Part shown: positions 62,701 through 64,000 of the stretch, piece after piece
Layout of the letters: each line of letters starts with the position of its first letter
How positions within the stretch are numbered: position 1 is the first letter of the stretch
DNA from: Colletes latitarsis
Taxonomy: Eukaryota > Arthropoda > Insecta > Hymenoptera > Colletidae
Assembly (NCBI RefSeq): GCF_051014445.1
Contig: NW_027488366.1
Coordinates: forward strand, 22,276,001-22,340,000
DNA length: 64,000 nt
Direction of reading: 5' to 3'
The notes under the pieces: model-generated
What the model saw: the letters and a program-made list of their open reading frames with translations, nothing else
Told to the model about the DNA's origin: nothing
Databases searched by the model: none
Made by a program: the position numbers and the translations under genes

Positions 62701-64000
62701 ATGTTAGGTCTAGGTTTGCCCTGGGATTTTCACTCATCAGACTCATACTTTCGCATTCTTCACATACTTGTTGTACGGAACCCGGTTTTTTTCTGGTTTG
62801 GATCACGTAGTAATGTGGTACCACACTGAAACAGTTGACAAAACCTGGTTTCGATCAATATTTTAGTGGATAACGCAAGTTAGGTCTGGGATAGGTCTGG
62901 GATATGACCTCATCAGACTCTTACTTTCGCACACTTCACATACTCGTTGAACAGATCCTGGGATATTTTCTGGTTTGTATCACATAGTAATGTGGTACCA
63001 CTCTGAGACAGTCGATTAAACCAGGTTTCGATCAATATTTTAGAGGATAACGCATGTTAGGTCTGGGTTAGGTCTACGATTTGCCCTCATCAGGCTCATA
63101 CTTTCGCATATTTCTCATACTTCATGGCTAGATCCTGGGCTGTTTCTGGATTGTATCACGTAGTAATGTGGTATCACGCTGAAACAGTCAATTAAACCTG
63201 GTTTCGACCAATATTTTAGAGGATAACGCAAGTTGGGTCTGGGATAGGTCTGGGATTTGCCCTCATCAGGCTCATACTTTCGCGTTTTTCACATACTTGT
63301 TGAACAGATCCTGGGTTTTTTCTGGTTTGGGTCACGTAGTAATGTGGTACCACACTGAAACATTCAATTAAACCTGGCCTTGATAAATATTTTAGAAGAT
63401 AACGCATGTTAGGTCTGGGTTAGGTCTAGGATTTGCCCTCATCAAGCTCATACTTTCGCATATTTCTCGTACTTGATGGCTAGATCCTGGGCTTTTTCTG
63501 GATTGCATCACGTAGTAATGAAGTACAACACTGAAACAGTCAATTAAACCTGGTTTCGATCAATATTTTAGAGAATAATTCATGTTAGGTCTAGGTTAGG
63601 TCTGGGATTTGCTCTCATCAGGCTCATTCTTTCGCATATTTCTCATACTTGATGGCTAGATCCTGGGCTTTTTCTGGATCGCATCACGTAGTAATGTGGT
63701 ACCACTCTGAGACAGTCGATTAAACCAGGTTTCGATCAATATTTTAGAGGATAACGCATGTTAGGTGTAGGTTAGGCCTGGGATTTGCCCTCATCAGGGT
63801 CATACTTTCGCAGTTTTAACATACATGTTGGCTTGATCGAGGGTTTTTTCTGGTTTGGATCACGTAGTAAAGTGGTGCCACACTGAAACAGTCCATTAAA
63901 CCTGGTTTCGATCAATATTTTAGAGGATAACGCAAGTTAGGTCTGGGATAGGTCTGGGATTTGACCTCGTCAGACTCATACTTTCGCACCCTTCACATAC
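59764..64000 (-). repeat. 176-bp satellite array, reverse orientation (right arm)
   Basis: About 24 monomers of the same family, read on the minus strand. Landmarks appear as reverse complements: AGGATAACGCA, TTAGGTCTGGG, CTCATACTTTCGC. The palindrome GTGGTACCAC reads the same on both strands. A diagnostic variant, CCTCCAAAATATT on the minus strand (TATTTTGGAGG on plus), occurs at about 59868, 60229, 60941, 61101, 61455 and 61628, and I did not see it in the forward arms. A local repeat at 1409 bp (8 monomers plus 1) links 61700-62200 with 63109-63610. The array runs off the window end. Confidence 0.95.

Noticed and set aside
5190..63407. Dozens of 63-71-codon ORFs beginning MRYPxKYLSRPGL, on + before the inversion and on - after it
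   Set aside because: They are the same frame of the 176-bp satellite recurring wherever the variable box lacks TGA. Ends are set by the frame shift at the next monomer. There is no start context or independent conservation, so they are not annotated as genes.
1..64000. CRISPR-like array
   Set aside because: The repeats are contiguous 176-bp monomers that vary throughout, with no constant short repeat and unique spacers.
1..64000. CENP-B box in the monomer
   Set aside because: I looked for the TTCG-N4-A-N2-CGGG pattern. The TTCG sites in TTTCGATCAATATT and TTTCGCATATTTC lack the CGGG end.
1..64000. Identity with the 176-bp AluI satellite of the honeybee
   Set aside because: The length coincides, but I did not see an AGCT site in the monomers, and length alone is not evidence. 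A direct sequence comparison would settle it.

Overview
This window is almost entirely one tandem satellite DNA family with a monomer of 176 bp (about 340 monomers by arithmetic). It is interrupted once by a 5'-truncated non-LTR retrotransposon and once by an inversion of the array. I find no host protein gene, tRNA, rRNA or CRISPR array. The organism is a eukaryote and most likely an insect. The retrotransposon has the architecture of the R1 clade (APE endonuclease, reverse transcriptase, C-terminal CCHC knuckle), which is typical of arthropods. Each monomer also ends in two copies of an 11-bp unit whose reverse complement is TTAGGTCTGGG. From memory, 11-base telomere motifs of this form occur in some Hymenoptera, so a hymenopteran is my best guess (moderate to low confidence).

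Layout: 1-22930 is satellite in forward orientation. It includes a nearly perfect 15-monomer (2640 bp) tandem duplication at 8277-13728. A larger block at about 1370-4900 recurs about 12.3 kb (70 monomers) downstream. 22931-26480 is the retrotransposon: 3550 bp, strikingly GC-rich against the satellite, open from its truncated 5' end to the stop, with a hairpin-rich 3' UTR and a 27-base A tail, flanked by a perfect 15-bp target-site duplication. 26496-59738 is satellite in forward orientation again. It contains distinct higher-order repeat (HOR) zones: a 1067-bp unit at 30826-33275, a dimer zone at 33345-34360, a 2289-bp spaced duplication at 36.3-39.8 kb, and a 2454/2631-bp unit at about 42.5-50.9 kb. 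At 59739-59763 the array flips, and 59764-64000 is the same satellite in reverse orientation with its own diagnostic variants.

Monomer map, counting from ATGCGTTATCCTC as base 1: a variable box at about 21-33 (TTGATCGAAACC, TTTATCAAGACC, TTGATCCAAACC or TTGATGGAAACC); a 10-bp palindrome GTGGTACCAC at 55-64; an A-rich run at about 86-92; a variable module at about 96-130 with three main versions (GTTCAACAAGTATGTGAA, TAGCCATGAAGTATGAGAA, CAGGTCAACATGTATGTT); a conserved CGAAAGTATGAGCCTGATGAG; and the 11-mer pair at 154-175. Monomers are mosaics of these modules, which points to extensive recombination or gene conversion. The many 63-codon ORFs are a by-product of this monomer and are not annotated as genes.

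The most interesting points are the telomere-like 11-mer inside every satellite unit, the clean inversion junction, the chain of stable hairpins in the retrotransposon 3' UTR, and a perfect 16-bp inverted repeat lying exactly over the reverse transcriptase catalytic motif A.
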